Of a DNA stretch of 41,522 nucleotides, positions 12,437-20,784 are shown piece by piece. Each line of letters begins with the position of its first letter. Position 1 is the first letter of the stretch. The translations under genes were made by a program, and so were the position numbers. The notes under the pieces are model-generated. The model was given only the letters and a program-made list of their open reading frames with translations. It searched no databases and was not told the DNA's origin. The stretch is taken from positions 1 through 41,522 of the forward strand of contig JACDGG010000006.1 in the NCBI GenBank assembly GCA_013815355.1, read 5' to 3'. This DNA comes from Solirubrobacterales bacterium. GTDB taxonomy: Bacteria; Actinomycetota; Thermoleophilia; Solirubrobacterales; Solirubrobacteraceae.

Positions 12437-13024
12437 ATGCAACACTCGGTAAGGGCCATGTCGACGGCGGTGCTCTTGGTAGGACTCACGCTGAGTGGCT
12501 GCAGCAGCTTTGACACCCGCAGCACCACGCCAACGGCCGCTACTTCGCTTAAGCCCATACGATTCAAGAGCACGGCAGTCGTAAGTGGCGCGCTTCCCGG
12601 GCGTTATACTTGCGACGGAATGAACATCTCTCCCCCAATGGAGTGGGGAAGCGTGCCGTCGAGCACAAAAGAACTAGCGTTGCTCGTCATTGGATTCATA
12701 CCAGGCTCGACGCCGAACAGCTACGACCTATCAATCGAATGGGCGGTAGCGGGCTTGAGCTCCAAGTTACACCATCTCGGCCCTGGCCAGCTACCGTCGG
12801 GAGCGTATCTCGGTGGGACGTCGAGCGGGAAGACTCGATACTCCGTCTGCCCCGATAAAGGTACGAGCCGGCAATACGAGTTCGTGCTCTACGCGATACC
12901 GGCAACGGTCAAGATCCCGCGAGGGTTCGTGGGGATGCAGGTTCTCAGCCGTCTAGGATCTCCGACGGCCCCTACGCCGGCGAGCGCGAGTGGCAACTTC
13001 GAAGTAAGCTACCGACGGCACTAG
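12437..13024 (+). CDS. YbhB/YbcL (PEBP)-family lipoprotein
   Basis: 195 residues with a lipoprotein signal: a basic start, a hydrophobic stretch (STAVLLVGLTLSGC) and a lipobox ending at Cys22. The mature part has the phosphatidylethanolamine-binding-protein fold signature (GRYTCDGMNISPPMEWG, then KELALLVIG, and a C-terminal YEFVLYAIP). Bacterial PEBP-like proteins are secreted or membrane-anchored, and their ligands are mostly unknown. The classic PDAP segment is replaced by FIPGSTPNSYD and the usual histidine-rich site is weak, so ligand binding may differ. GAGGAGAAG before the ATG is a good ribosome-binding site. The gene is visibly less GC-rich than its neighbours and ends 14 bp from a transposase remnant, suggesting acquisition. 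Confidence 0.8.
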   Translation: MQHSVRAMSTAVLLVGLTLSGCSSFDTRSTTPTAATSLKPIRFKSTAVVSGALPGRYTCDGMNISPPMEWGSVPSSTKELALLVIGFIPGSTPNSYDLSIEWAVAGLSSKLHHLGPGQLPSGAYLGGTSSGKTRYSVCPDKGTSRQYEFVLYAIPATVKIPRGFVGMQVLSRLGSPTAPTPASASGNFEVSYRRH

Positions 13025-13037
13025 CTGGCCCGACCGC

Positions 13038-13181
13038 CACCGCGTCGTGCCCCACGATCGTGGCGTGAGCGATACGCAGCTCGGCGGTCACGCGTAGCGC
13101 TCCATAGGTGCCGCTCGACGCGTCGTGGACGTCCGCGATCAGACCGCCAAGCCACACCCGGCGCAGGGCCCGCGCGGAGAG
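13038..13181 (-). pseudogene. IS3-family transposase OrfB remnant (N-terminal HTH_21 part)
   Basis: On the minus strand the segment reads LSARALRRVWLGGLIADVHD, then ASSGTYGALRVTAELRIAHA, then TIVGHDAV. This matches the HTH_21 region of IS3 OrfB, whose usual form is SARA...WL..LI..IH..S.GTYG..RVHAEL. There is no start in the right place, no DDE catalytic domain follows, and the frame runs into the end of the lipoprotein gene. The rest of the 510-bp spacer 13025-13534 has no gene that I can support, apart from a CGGAGACATC motif near 13266 that is shared with the spacer upstream of 12437. Confidence 0.72.
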
Positions 13182-13534
13182 GGGAAGGCTCGATGTTCAT
13201 GCCCTGTCTCACATACCGTCTAGGCCAAAGCCGGAGCAGATCACCTCGGACACTCCCCCCGTTATCGGAGACATCGTCTGTGGAATCACAGCTGACACTC
13301 GTGTTTGCAAAAGGTGGCATCTGAAGGGCGGGCGGCGGCGCGGCATGTGGCATGCGTAGGGGATGGGGTCCTTCCTGGCGAGTGCACTTCGGGCTGAGGG
13401 AGCGCCCGAGCTTGACGGTTGGCCGTGATCGCGATAGAGACCCATGATCCAACTGCGGGATACGTCACCTGGGTTTGCACCCGGAGCACGTAGCGCTAAC
13501 AGGAGTGACCGCACATCAACCATAACGGCGAAAT

Positions 13535-14164
13535 ATGCGAAGCGTAGGAGTTGCATTGATCGGGGCGATCGTGCTGCTGGCGGTTGCGATCGCCGTGGTG
13601 CTCTCGCGTGCGCCGCTCACCGTCGCCAGCACGAACTTCGTGCCGGCCGAAGCCGCGATCGCCTATACCCGCGGAAACGCCACGAGCTGCCAGACCACCA
13701 CGCTGCCGCAGGACACGGCGGCAATTCGTGTTGCGCTTTCTGGGGATGCCGGTCCGCAGCTGCGTATCACTGTGTTATCGGGCTCACGCGTGGTCGCGCA
13801 GGGCGAACGCCCAGCGGGATGGGGGGTGCTGGCCAATGTGGTCGTGCCGATACGAGAGCTGTCCTACATGGTCCTCGTTGCGCGCATCTGCATTGCCGCT
13901 GGGCCGGCGGTCGACCCGATCGCGGTCCTTGGGGTGCCGCTGAGCGAACATCCTCCGAGCAGGCTCGCTCTCAAGGACGTCAGGCTCAGCCTCGAATATC
14001 TCCGCCGCGGACCGAAGTCGTGGTGGTCTTTGGCCCCTTCGATCTTCCAGCACATGGGACTGGGTCACGCGGCAAGCGGCCAGGTGCTTCCGTTCCTCGT
14101 GCTGGCGATGATGATCGCGATCGGGGTCCTCGCGGTGGGAATGACAGCTGAGGAGCTGCGATGA
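13535..14164 (+). CDS. membrane-anchored protein of unknown function, partner of DUF2142 gene
   Basis: 209 residues with one membrane helix at the N-terminus (about residues 5-25, VALIGAIVLLAVAIAVVLS) and one at the C-terminus (about 183-203, LPFLVLAMMIAIGVLAVGM). The ~155-residue middle is probably extracytoplasmic and beta-rich, with two cysteines. I do not recognise the family. Its stop overlaps the start of the following DUF2142 gene (ATGA), so the two products are probably made together and may interact in polysaccharide export or modification. No Shine-Dalgarno sequence is evident before the ATG. Confidence 0.75.
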   Translation: MRSVGVALIGAIVLLAVAIAVVLSRAPLTVASTNFVPAEAAIAYTRGNATSCQTTTLPQDTAAIRVALSGDAGPQLRITVLSGSRVVAQGERPAGWGVLANVVVPIRELSYMVLVARICIAAGPAVDPIAVLGVPLSEHPPSRLALKDVRLSLEYLRRGPKSWWSLAPSIFQHMGLGHAASGQVLPFLVLAMMIAIGVLAVGMTAEELR

Positions 14165-15783
14165 GCAGGCACAGCACAGGGAAGGGGGCGGCGCCGGCGA
14201 AAGGATCGACGACGGCATCCTCCGTGGGGTCTCGGGCGTTTGAGCGACGCGCACGGGCCGGCAGGCAGCAAACCGAGCGCAGACAGACGAGGCGCGTGCA
14301 CACACCACGATGGCGGCAATCGCGCCTGCGGGATATCCAAGCAACGCTTCGCGGGTTGCCGCGGGCGGCCTGGGTCTGCGTTCTGGTGGCTTGCCTGAAC
14401 GCGGTCTCCTGGTCGATCATCACACCACCGTTCCAGGTCCCGGACGAGCCATCGCATTTCGCCTACACGCAGCTAGTGGCCGAGAACCAACAGCTTCCGA
14501 GCTCCAGCCAAACGAAGTACTCGCCGGAGGAGGAAGCGATCTTGGCCGATCTCAAAGCGGTCCAACTGCAGGCCAGGCCCGGCTTGAGCTCGATCTCCTC
14601 CTCTCAGGAACAGCAGACGCTCGAAAAGCACCTCAATATGCACCTCTCTCGGTCCGGAAGTGGGCGCGTCGGAGGAGCGGGCTCTGGACCCCCGCTGTAC
14701 TACCTGCTGGAGACGATTCCCTACGGTCTGGCCTCGGCGGGCACGCTGCTCGATCAGCTCGAGTCGATGCGGCTGCTGAGCGCGCTGATGGGTGGATTGA
14801 CGGCTCTGTTCGTCTTCCTGTTCCTGCGCGAGACCCTGCCTGAGACACCGCGGGCTTGGACTGTCGGTGGGCTGTGCGCGGCGTTGACGCCGCTGTTGGG
14901 GTTCATCGCCGGCGCGGTCAACCCCGACGCGATGCTGTTTGCCGTCTCGGCTGCGATCTTCTACTGCCTCGCGCGCGCATTTCGTCGTGGGCTCGACCGC
15001 AAGCTGGCCGTAGTAATCGGCCTGCTGACCGCCGCCGGCTTCTTGACGAAGCTGAACTTCATCGGCTTGAGTCCTGGCGTGATGCTCGGGCTGATCGTGC
15101 TCAGCGTCCGTGCCGCCCGCCTCGACGGACGGCGTGCAGCCTTCAGCTCGCTCGGCATCGCGGTCGCGATCGCCGCTAGCCCCGTGTTGATCTATCTCCT
15201 GGCCAACGCGCTCTCCAACCGTCCGCTCTTGGGGATCGTGTCACTCACCCTGCACGCCCAGGGACATTCGATCCTCGGCGGCCTCAGCTACATCTGGCAG
15301 TTCTACCTGCCACGCCTGCCTGGGACGAGCGACTACTTCCCCGGTCTCTCGACGATCCGGGATCTCTGGTTCGACAAGTCGATCGGGTACTACGGCTGGC
15401 TCGACACGTCGTTCCCGCCGTGGGTCGACAACGTCGCGCTGATCCCCGCCGGGCTGCTCGCAGGACTCGCCGTACGAGGTCTCTTCAAGGCCCGCTCGGC
15501 GCTGCGCCAGAGCCTGGTCGAGATCGGCGTCTACAGTGCGATGGCGGTCGGGCTGTTGGTGCTGATCGGCGCGAGCGCCTACTTCAACCCCAACGAAAGC
15601 ATCGGCTTCGCCGAGCCCCGTTACCTGCTGCCCTTGCTCCCACTTGGCGCCGTGATGCTCACCCTCGCAGCTCGTGGCGCCGGGCGGCGCTGGGGAGCGC
15701 CGGTCGGGGCGGTGATTGTCGTGCTCTTCCTGGCTCACGACATCTTCAGCCAGCTGCTCGTTGTTGGGCGTTTTTACACCTGA
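14161..15783 (+). CDS. DUF2142 polytopic membrane protein (GT-C-like)
   Basis: 540 residues. A ~65-residue basic cytoplasmic start (RRARAGRQQTERRQTRR) is followed by a first membrane helix and the diagnostic DUF2142 motif PPFQVPDEPSHFAYTQLVAE (about residues 95-114). Eight to ten further hydrophobic helices follow. DUF2142 proteins resemble integral-membrane GT-C glycosyltransferases that use polyprenyl-phosphate sugars, and the acidic DEPSH motif just after the first helix fits that architecture. The context (two GT2 genes next door, flippase, epimerase) supports a surface-glycan role. Translation is coupled to the upstream 209-residue protein. The 3' end overlaps the convergent GT2 gene by 10 bp. 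Confidence 0.85.
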   Translation: MSRHSTGKGAAPAKGSTTASSVGSRAFERRARAGRQQTERRQTRRVHTPRWRQSRLRDIQATLRGLPRAAWVCVLVACLNAVSWSIITPPFQVPDEPSHFAYTQLVAENQQLPSSSQTKYSPEEEAILADLKAVQLQARPGLSSISSSQEQQTLEKHLNMHLSRSGSGRVGGAGSGPPLYYLLETIPYGLASAGTLLDQLESMRLLSALMGGLTALFVFLFLRETLPETPRAWTVGGLCAALTPLLGFIAGAVNPDAMLFAVSAAIFYCLARAFRRGLDRKLAVVIGLLTAAGFLTKLNFIGLSPGVMLGLIVLSVRAARLDGRRAAFSSLGIAVAIAASPVLIYLLANALSNRPLLGIVSLTLHAQGHSILGGLSYIWQFYLPRLPGTSDYFPGLSTIRDLWFDKSIGYYGWLDTSFPPWVDNVALIPAGLLAGLAVRGLFKARSALRQSLVEIGVYSAMAVGLLVLIGASAYFNPNESIGFAEPRYLLPLLPLGAVMLTLAARGAGRRWGAPVGAVIVVLFLAHDIFSQLLVVGRFYT

Positions 15784-16829
15784 CGGCGTCGCAGTGCAGC
15801 GAGGGCCCGCTCGGTCACCTGAAGCGTCCGCAGCAGCGCGCGACGGTAGGACTCGGCAGCAAGGTTGACCCAGCGCGGCAGGCGGGTGGCGATCAGGTCC
15901 GTCTCGATCCCGCCGCGAAATAGTTCCAACACCTGGTAGTCGGAGACGACGCGGGCGCCCTGCACACTCCGTCGCCAGCGCGCCAGCTGTGGAAACTGCT
16001 GAATCAGAGACAGCCACGCGCGTGCCTTCTCGGTAAGCCAGCCCTCGCAAACGGCACGAATCAGCACGACGACCTCGGTTGCCAACAGTACAGGTGTCAA
16101 AAAGACAAGCGTGCGCAGCTGCAGATTGCTCAGTAGCGCCCAGCCGCGATTTCGCTCAAGATAGAACCACTTGTAGGGACCCTTCTCGAACTCATACTCA
16201 TGCACAACGACCGCCTCCGGACAGTAACGCACCCGCATGCCGCGCAATCTGATGCGCCAGGCCAAGTCGCTGTCGTCCATGTACATGAAGAAGAACGGAC
16301 ACATACCGTCGAGTTCCAGGAACGTCTCGCGCCGGACCAGCATGGCCGCGCCGGACACCGCGCCGACATCACGGGCCTGACCGTGCTCGCGCGGCTCGCC
16401 GTATCTCCCGGACCAGCAGATGCCGGCGATGTTGATCGGGTTCTCGCCGGCGTTGATGCGTCCGTCGGGGAGCAGGACCTGGGCGCCGACGATCGCGACC
16501 TCAGGACCATCCACTGCCTCGAGCAGCCTCTCCAGGCAGTCGCCTGCCGCCATCGCGTCCGGATTGAGGAAGAACAGCCAGTCGCCCACGGCCTGCTGCG
16601 CGGCGAGGTTGGCGGCGCCGGTGTAGCCGAGGTTCGTGCCGGGATGCAGGATCCGTACGCGTGGCATCTCCGCGAGGGTCGAGCGCTGGGCCGTCGACCC
16701 TCGCGGGTCGTTGTCGAGGATGAGCAACTCGACCGGTGCAAGCGACTGCTCGAGCAGACTGCGAACTGCCCCGGCGGTGGCGGCGGGGTCTCTAAAGGAT
16801 ACGACGATGGCGCTGACCGAGTCACTCAT
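15774..16829 (-). CDS. GT2-family glycosyltransferase (rhamnosyltransferase-like)
   Basis: 351 residues from ATG 16829 (a GTG at 16838 would add three). GT-A fold: SAIVVSFRDPAATAGAVRSL start, LLILDNDPRGS nucleotide site, NLGYTGAANLA, and FFLNPDAM as the DxD-equivalent. The acceptor-side motif MYMDDSDLAWRIRLRG is typical of WbbL-like rhamnosyltransferases. A hydrophobic segment (LVFLTPVLLATEVVVLIRAV) near residue 250 probably binds the membrane. It would add a sugar to a lipid-linked glycan on the cytoplasmic face. It is transcribed away from the GT2 gene at 16846, with only 16 bp between the two starts. Confidence 0.88.
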   Translation of the reverse strand: MSDSVSAIVVSFRDPAATAGAVRSLLEQSLAPVELLILDNDPRGSTAQRSTLAEMPRVRILHPGTNLGYTGAANLAAQQAVGDWLFFLNPDAMAAGDCLERLLEAVDGPEVAIVGAQVLLPDGRINAGENPINIAGICWSGRYGEPREHGQARDVGAVSGAAMLVRRETFLELDGMCPFFFMYMDDSDLAWRIRLRGMRVRYCPEAVVVHEYEFEKGPYKWFYLERNRGWALLSNLQLRTLVFLTPVLLATEVVVLIRAVCEGWLTEKARAWLSLIQQFPQLARWRRSVQGARVVSDYQVLELFRGGIETDLIATRLPRWVNLAAESYRRALLRTLQVTERALAALRRRQV

Positions 16830-16839
16830 GGTGATCACC
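16830..16839. promoter_or_regulatory. perfect 10-bp palindrome between divergent GT2 starts
   Basis: GGTGATCACC lies between the start codons at 16829 (minus) and 16846 (plus). Both promoters must overlap the opposite gene's 5' coding region, so a protein bound here could affect both. On the minus strand, CATACT sits about 13 nt before the ATG as a possible -10 box. The site may be chance. Confidence 0.3.
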
Positions 16840-16845
16840 CCAAGT

Positions 16846-17604
16846 ATGAGTGAAGGATCCTTATATCTGGCGGTTGTGCCGGCCTACAACGAGTCGGCCA
16901 CGATCGTCTCGGTCATCGAGGCGCTTCGCAGGCACGCTCCCACCTTCGATCTGCTGGTGATCGATGACGGCTCAAGCGACGACACACACGCGCTCGCAGA
17001 TGGAGCCGGAGCGCAGGTGCTGCGGCTGCCGTTCAACGTCGGCATCGGCGGGGCGGTGCAGACCGGGTTCGTCTATGCGCGTGAGCACGGCTACGACTTC
17101 GTTGCTCAGGTCGATGGGGACGGTCAGCATGACTCGATGGAGCTCGAGCGGCTGGTCGCGACGATGGAGGCGGAAGCCGTGGACGTTGTGTGCGGCTCAC
17201 GCTTCTTGACTGACGACTACCGCTACCCGGCGCCGATCAGTCGCAGAGCCGGGATCCACATCTTCGCCTTCCTGCTCTCACGGCTCGTGGGGGGACGCGT
17301 GAGCGATCCGACATCGGGATTTCGTCTCTACAACCGTCGGGCGATCGAGCTCTTCGCGCGCGAGTACCCACACGACTATCCCGAGGTGGAGGCGGTGTTG
17401 ATGCTGCACCACCACCGCCTGCGCATGCTCGAGATCCCTGTGAAGATGTACACCCGCGGTGGGGGTAGCTCCTCGATCAGTACCGGCAAGTCCGCCTACT
17501 ACATGCTCAAGGTGCTGCTCGCGCTGTTCGTCGGGCTCGGGCGCAGCCGACCGTCGGAGCTAGGGAGCGATCGGGCCGTGGCCACCGCGCAGCCGGGAGC
17601 CTAG
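16846..17604 (+). CDS. GT2 dolichol-phosphate-mannose-synthase-like glycosyltransferase
   Basis: 252 residues. LAVVPAYNESATIVSVIEAL at the start, LLVIDDGSSDDT, FNVGIGGAVQTGF and the DxD motif in QVDGDGQHD (about residues 87-95) are those of polyprenyl-phosphate glycosyltransferases of the DPM1/ArnC type. There is no C-terminal pair of membrane helices, only a modest hydrophobic tail (YYMLKVLLALFVGLG). The following DUF2304 gene may supply the membrane part; the two families are commonly adjacent. The likely role is loading a sugar onto undecaprenyl phosphate for use by DUF2142-type transferases. ATG 16846 gives the family start; the longer open frame upstream crosses the divergent gene. Confidence 0.88.
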   Translation: MSEGSLYLAVVPAYNESATIVSVIEALRRHAPTFDLLVIDDGSSDDTHALADGAGAQVLRLPFNVGIGGAVQTGFVYAREHGYDFVAQVDGDGQHDSMELERLVATMEAEAVDVVCGSRFLTDDYRYPAPISRRAGIHIFAFLLSRLVGGRVSDPTSGFRLYNRRAIELFAREYPHDYPEVEAVLMLHHHRLRMLEIPVKMYTRGGGSSSISTGKSAYYMLKVLLALFVGLGRSRPSELGSDRAVATAQPGA

Positions 17605-17610
17605 AACGAG

Positions 17611-18027
17611 ATGCAGGCAAGGACTCAGCTGGTGGCGATCCTGGGCGCGACTCTGCTCCTGCTGGTAGTGCTCGAGATGGTGCGACGCCGCCGGCTGATG
17701 GAGCGCTACGCGCTGCTGTGGCTGCTCTCGGCGATCGTGCTGCTCGCCCTCGGCATCTGGACGGGGGCGTTGAGGACGATCAGCCACGCGATCGGTGTGA
17801 TCTACCCGCCCAACGCGCTCTTCTTCATCGGGATCGGTTTCATCCTGCTGCTCTTGCTGCACTTCTCCGCGGCGGTCTCGCGCCTCAATGAGCAGAGCGA
17901 GATTCTCGCCCAGCGCCTGGCGCTGCTTGAAGAGCGTCTGCGACGACAGGAGCAGTCGATGAGCTCACTCGCGCATGGGGCGAGCGATTCACGGTCAGCA
18001 GAGCTTGCGCAGGCGGCTATCGAGTAG
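17611..18027 (+). CDS. DUF2304 small membrane protein
   Basis: 138 residues with three hydrophobic helices: residues about 8-22 (VAILGATLLLLVVLEMV), 34-54 (LLWLLSAIVLLALGIWTG) and 68-88 (NALFFIGIGFILLLLLHFS). A charged helix then follows (SRLNEQSEILAQRLALLEER, then LRRQEQ) that looks like a coiled coil. This is the DUF2304 pattern, a family found next to GT2 polyprenyl-phosphate glycosyltransferases. It starts 6 bp after the GT2 stop and is surely cotranscribed. It probably anchors or assists that enzyme. The 3' end overlaps the convergent GT2 gene by 11 bp. Confidence 0.85.
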   Translation: MQARTQLVAILGATLLLLVVLEMVRRRRLMERYALLWLLSAIVLLALGIWTGALRTISHAIGVIYPPNALFFIGIGFILLLLLHFSAAVSRLNEQSEILAQRLALLEERLRRQEQSMSSLAHGASDSRSAELAQAAIE

Positions 18028-18871
18028 CGCGACGCCGAAGGGAGTTGCTCCTTCGTCGCGGTCTCCAGACGGCCGCTTGCAGAGCCAGCTCGACTCGTGC
18101 GGGCAGCGGCCGCCAGCCCCACCACAGGCGGTAGGCGAGGCGCCCGGCGGTGCCGAGATCGGACTCCGCCTGCAGTCGCCGCCGTCCGTTGCGTCGGTAG
18201 AGCACCCGGTGCTTCTGCCGCAGCTGCCGGAACTTGCTGCGGTAGTGAGGGCGGGCGCGACGGAAGGTCGTGGTGTGCGCGTGACGGCGATAGTGGAGCG
18301 TTACCGCCTCCACGCGCTCGCCGCGCCAGCCGCGCGCGAGCGCATGGACCCAGAGCTCCCAGTCCTCATAGCCGTCGAAGGCCGGGTCATAGCCGCCGAT
18401 GTCCTCGAACAGCTCTCGCCGCGTGAGCGCCACAGAGCCGATGTTGTGCCGGTAGAGCAGGCGGTAGGGGTCATACGGCGGCATCCGCAGAATGCCCTCC
18501 CATGCCCCGAAGAAGCGCATCAGCCCGTAGCTGAAGCCGAGCGTCGGGTCTCGGTCGAGCGGAGCACGCAGGCGCTGCAGGGCATCCACCTCAAGTCGAT
18601 CGTCGGCGTCGAGAATCAGCGCGTACGGCGTTCGCAGCAGCCGCAGACCGGCATTGCGCGCCGCTGCGGGCCCCCCGTTCGCCTGGCGTATGAGCTCGAC
18701 CTGGATTGGCAGTCGGTCGAGCTCGACGAGCGTCCGTTGCTCGGTGGACCCATCGTCGATGACAGTCACCAGCGGCTCACCACCCGCCTGGGAAAGCGCG
18801 CTCTGGACACTCTCGGCCAGATAGTGGCCGTAGTTGAAGCAGGTGATGATGACCGTCACGTCCTCGTTCAT
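18017..18871 (-). CDS. GT2-family glycosyltransferase
   Basis: 284 residues, cytoplasmic GT-A enzyme. VTVIITCFNYGHYLAESVQS, TVIDDGSTEQ, QANGGPAAARNAGL and the DxD motif LILDADDRLE are in the expected order. GYEDWELWVHALARGWRG carries the ED motif that supplies the catalytic base in this family. The C-terminus is strongly basic (RRRSNSLRRRATR), suitable for contact with membrane phospholipid. It is the last gene of the minus-strand unit asnB, membrane protein, heparinase-like and this gene, and it starts within a 4-bp ATGA overlap with the heparinase-like gene. The sugar donor is unknown. Confidence 0.88.
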   Translation of the reverse strand: MNEDVTVIITCFNYGHYLAESVQSALSQAGGEPLVTVIDDGSTEQRTLVELDRLPIQVELIRQANGGPAAARNAGLRLLRTPYALILDADDRLEVDALQRLRAPLDRDPTLGFSYGLMRFFGAWEGILRMPPYDPYRLLYRHNIGSVALTRRELFEDIGGYDPAFDGYEDWELWVHALARGWRGERVEAVTLHYRRHAHTTTFRRARPHYRSKFRQLRQKHRVLYRRNGRRRLQAESDLGTAGRLAYRLWWGWRPLPARVELALQAAVWRPRRRSNSLRRRATR

Positions 18872-20784
18872 GGAGCGCTGCCGCGAACAGTCAAGGTGAA
18901 GCGCGTGATGTCCTCATCCGAGCGCGCAGTGCGCCACGCGCGCACGACCGGGGCTGCGACGCGTACGCCGTAGGAGGGAGCGATCCAACCGGTCTTGACC
19001 TCGAGGGTCGCTCCCTCGGCTGTGATCTCCAGCTCTGCTCCGGGGAACGTGGCCAGCACACGAGAAGCCTCTTTGCGCGCTTCGCACGGCGCGAGTGGAA
19101 AGCTCCACAGGAGCTTCTCTCCGCAAGCGCCGATAGCGGCGTCGGTGATCTGCAGAATGCGCGAGGCGCCGTCGAAGTGCAGCTCGCGGCGGTGGCGGGC
19201 AGGGCGCGCCAGCGAGCGAAAGCCGCGATTCTCCCCCGCGAACACCGCGCGCGGACCGTCCGTCGCAAAGTGCAGAGCTCGCGCGCAGGCTTCTTCCGGG
19301 AGCGCAAACAGGTAGTCCGAGCGCAAACGGCTCTGCTCGGCGGCGCCGATGCTCAGTGTGCTGTGAGCGGCCGTCGAGCGAAACGCGTTGCGCGCTTGTG
19401 CGTCGGCCGTATACAGATAGGACCCTGGGTCCACGATCAGGGGCTGCCCATCGACGGCCAGCTCGAACGACAGTTGGTCATTGTGCGCGTGCGCACCGAT
19501 TCCTCCGAGCCCTACATCCCCGCAACGCACGATCCCCCACAGTCCCTGGTGACGCATCACATACCAGCCGCCATGAGGATAGGCGGCGTGCCCAGTTCCC
19601 CGACGCCGGGGCAGCCTGGACTGCGCGTGGAGGTGGCGGTGATCGCAAGGATCGGCTCCGTAGGTGCCCAGTGGCAGGAAGCGACCGTCATCCGCGTCGC
19701 CGACCTGCGGGGCCAGACCATCCGGTCTGGTGTAGTCCGAGACGAAGTCGAGCATCCGTGCCAGACGCTCGCGATAGCCGTCTGAGAGCGTCTTCGGGCA
19801 GAGCGCGTCCACAGCTTGGGTGCCGCACAGGAACAGCTCGGTGACCAGCCGGTGATAGGGGATCGAGGCCTCGTGGGCACAGCCGTCGCGGCGCACCTGG
19901 TGGAACATCTCGCGCTCGAGCTCCGCCGTGGCCCACGCGGCCCAGGCGCGGCCCTCGTCGCTGCCGCAGAACGGAGCGCAGGCGATGAGCATGCCGACGA
20001 CGTCGGAGAGGTAGTGGTTGCCGCGCACCTCGCCCCACTCGAGGTGCGTGCGGATGAAGCGACAGTGCAGCAGCAGGCCGGCGAGCGCCGGCTCGAGCCA
20101 GGTGGTGTGGCTCGCTGCAGGCATCGCCATGCACAGCGCGGCCACCCAGTTGGCGGCCCGGATCGCGACGTCCATCGTGCACGACCAGCTCGTCCCGAAC
20201 TCGACCGGATTGGTGGCGATGAACGAGCTCAGCTGTGCGCCCAGCTCGGCCAGAAAGCGCTCCTCGCCACTGACCCTGTATGCGGCGGACAGCAGCGGCA
20301 GATGCTGGCAACGCGAGAGCTCCCACGGAACCTTGATGTCGGACCCTTCCCCGAGCACGACAGGCAGCCGCGAGATGTGCACATCCGGCCAGCGACGTCC
20401 CACCTTGAAGTCGCGCTGCCAGTCGATCCGCGATCCGAGGTCGGTGACGCCGGAGCCGAGCAAGTCGAAGCGATGGGCGAGGATGCCCTGCGCTCGTTCG
20501 AGCAACTTTGCGCGAGCGCCCGCGTCGAGGCTCTCCAGCTCTCGCTCCCAGGCCGCGACGGTGGGAAGCGCAGGGAGCGCCAGTCCACGCAGCGCGCTCG
20601 CCGGGTCGGCGTAGCCAAGCGCCCGTGTCAGCTCTGCCCTTTGCACGCGCAGCGGCCTGGCACGCAGACGGGCGCTGCGGAGCGGCCCACGTATGTGTGA
20701 AGTGACCAGGCTCAAGGCATCGGCGGTCCCTCTCCGCGGGCCGAGCCGTCGCCATGCCGAGAAGCCCGCGTGCAGGCTTCTCAC
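18868..20784 (-). CDS. heparinase II/III-family protein (polysaccharide lyase-like)
   Basis: 638 residues. An alpha/alpha-toroid N-terminal half (LPLLSAAYRVSGEERFL, WVAALCMAM, GNHYLSDVVGMLIA) is followed by the heparinase II/III domain with HNDQLSFELAVDGQPLIVDPG (about residues 430-450) and RSTAAHSTLSI, the signature of this family. Such proteins cleave or bind uronic-acid polysaccharides. No signal peptide is seen, which is usual for the versions in polysaccharide-synthesis clusters, and raises the possibility of a non-lytic, uronosyl-modifying role. The GTG start overlaps the upstream stop (GTGA) and the stop overlaps the next start (ATGA), giving tight coupling with both neighbours. Confidence 0.85.
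   Translation of the reverse strand: MRSLHAGFSAWRRLGPRRGTADALSLVTSHIRGPLRSARLRARPLRVQRAELTRALGYADPASALRGLALPALPTVAAWERELESLDAGARAKLLERAQGILAHRFDLLGSGVTDLGSRIDWQRDFKVGRRWPDVHISRLPVVLGEGSDIKVPWELSRCQHLPLLSAAYRVSGEERFLAELGAQLSSFIATNPVEFGTSWSCTMDVAIRAANWVAALCMAMPAASHTTWLEPALAGLLLHCRFIRTHLEWGEVRGNHYLSDVVGMLIACAPFCGSDEGRAWAAWATAELEREMFHQVRRDGCAHEASIPYHRLVTELFLCGTQAVDALCPKTLSDGYRERLARMLDFVSDYTRPDGLAPQVGDADDGRFLPLGTYGADPCDHRHLHAQSRLPRRRGTGHAAYPHGGWYVMRHQGLWGIVRCGDVGLGGIGAHAHNDQLSFELAVDGQPLIVDPGSYLYTADAQARNAFRSTAAHSTLSIGAAEQSRLRSDYLFALPEEACARALHFATDGPRAVFAGENRGFRSLARPARHRRELHFDGASRILQITDAAIGACGEKLLWSFPLAPCEARKEASRVLATFPGAELEITAEGATLEVKTGWIAPSYGVRVAAPVVRAWRTARSDEDITRFTLTVRGSAP

Noticed and set aside
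16636-16845. Upstream extension of the GT2 gene at 16846
   Set aside because: It runs through the 5' part of the divergent GT2 gene; the family start LAVVPAYNE follows directly after ATG 16846.
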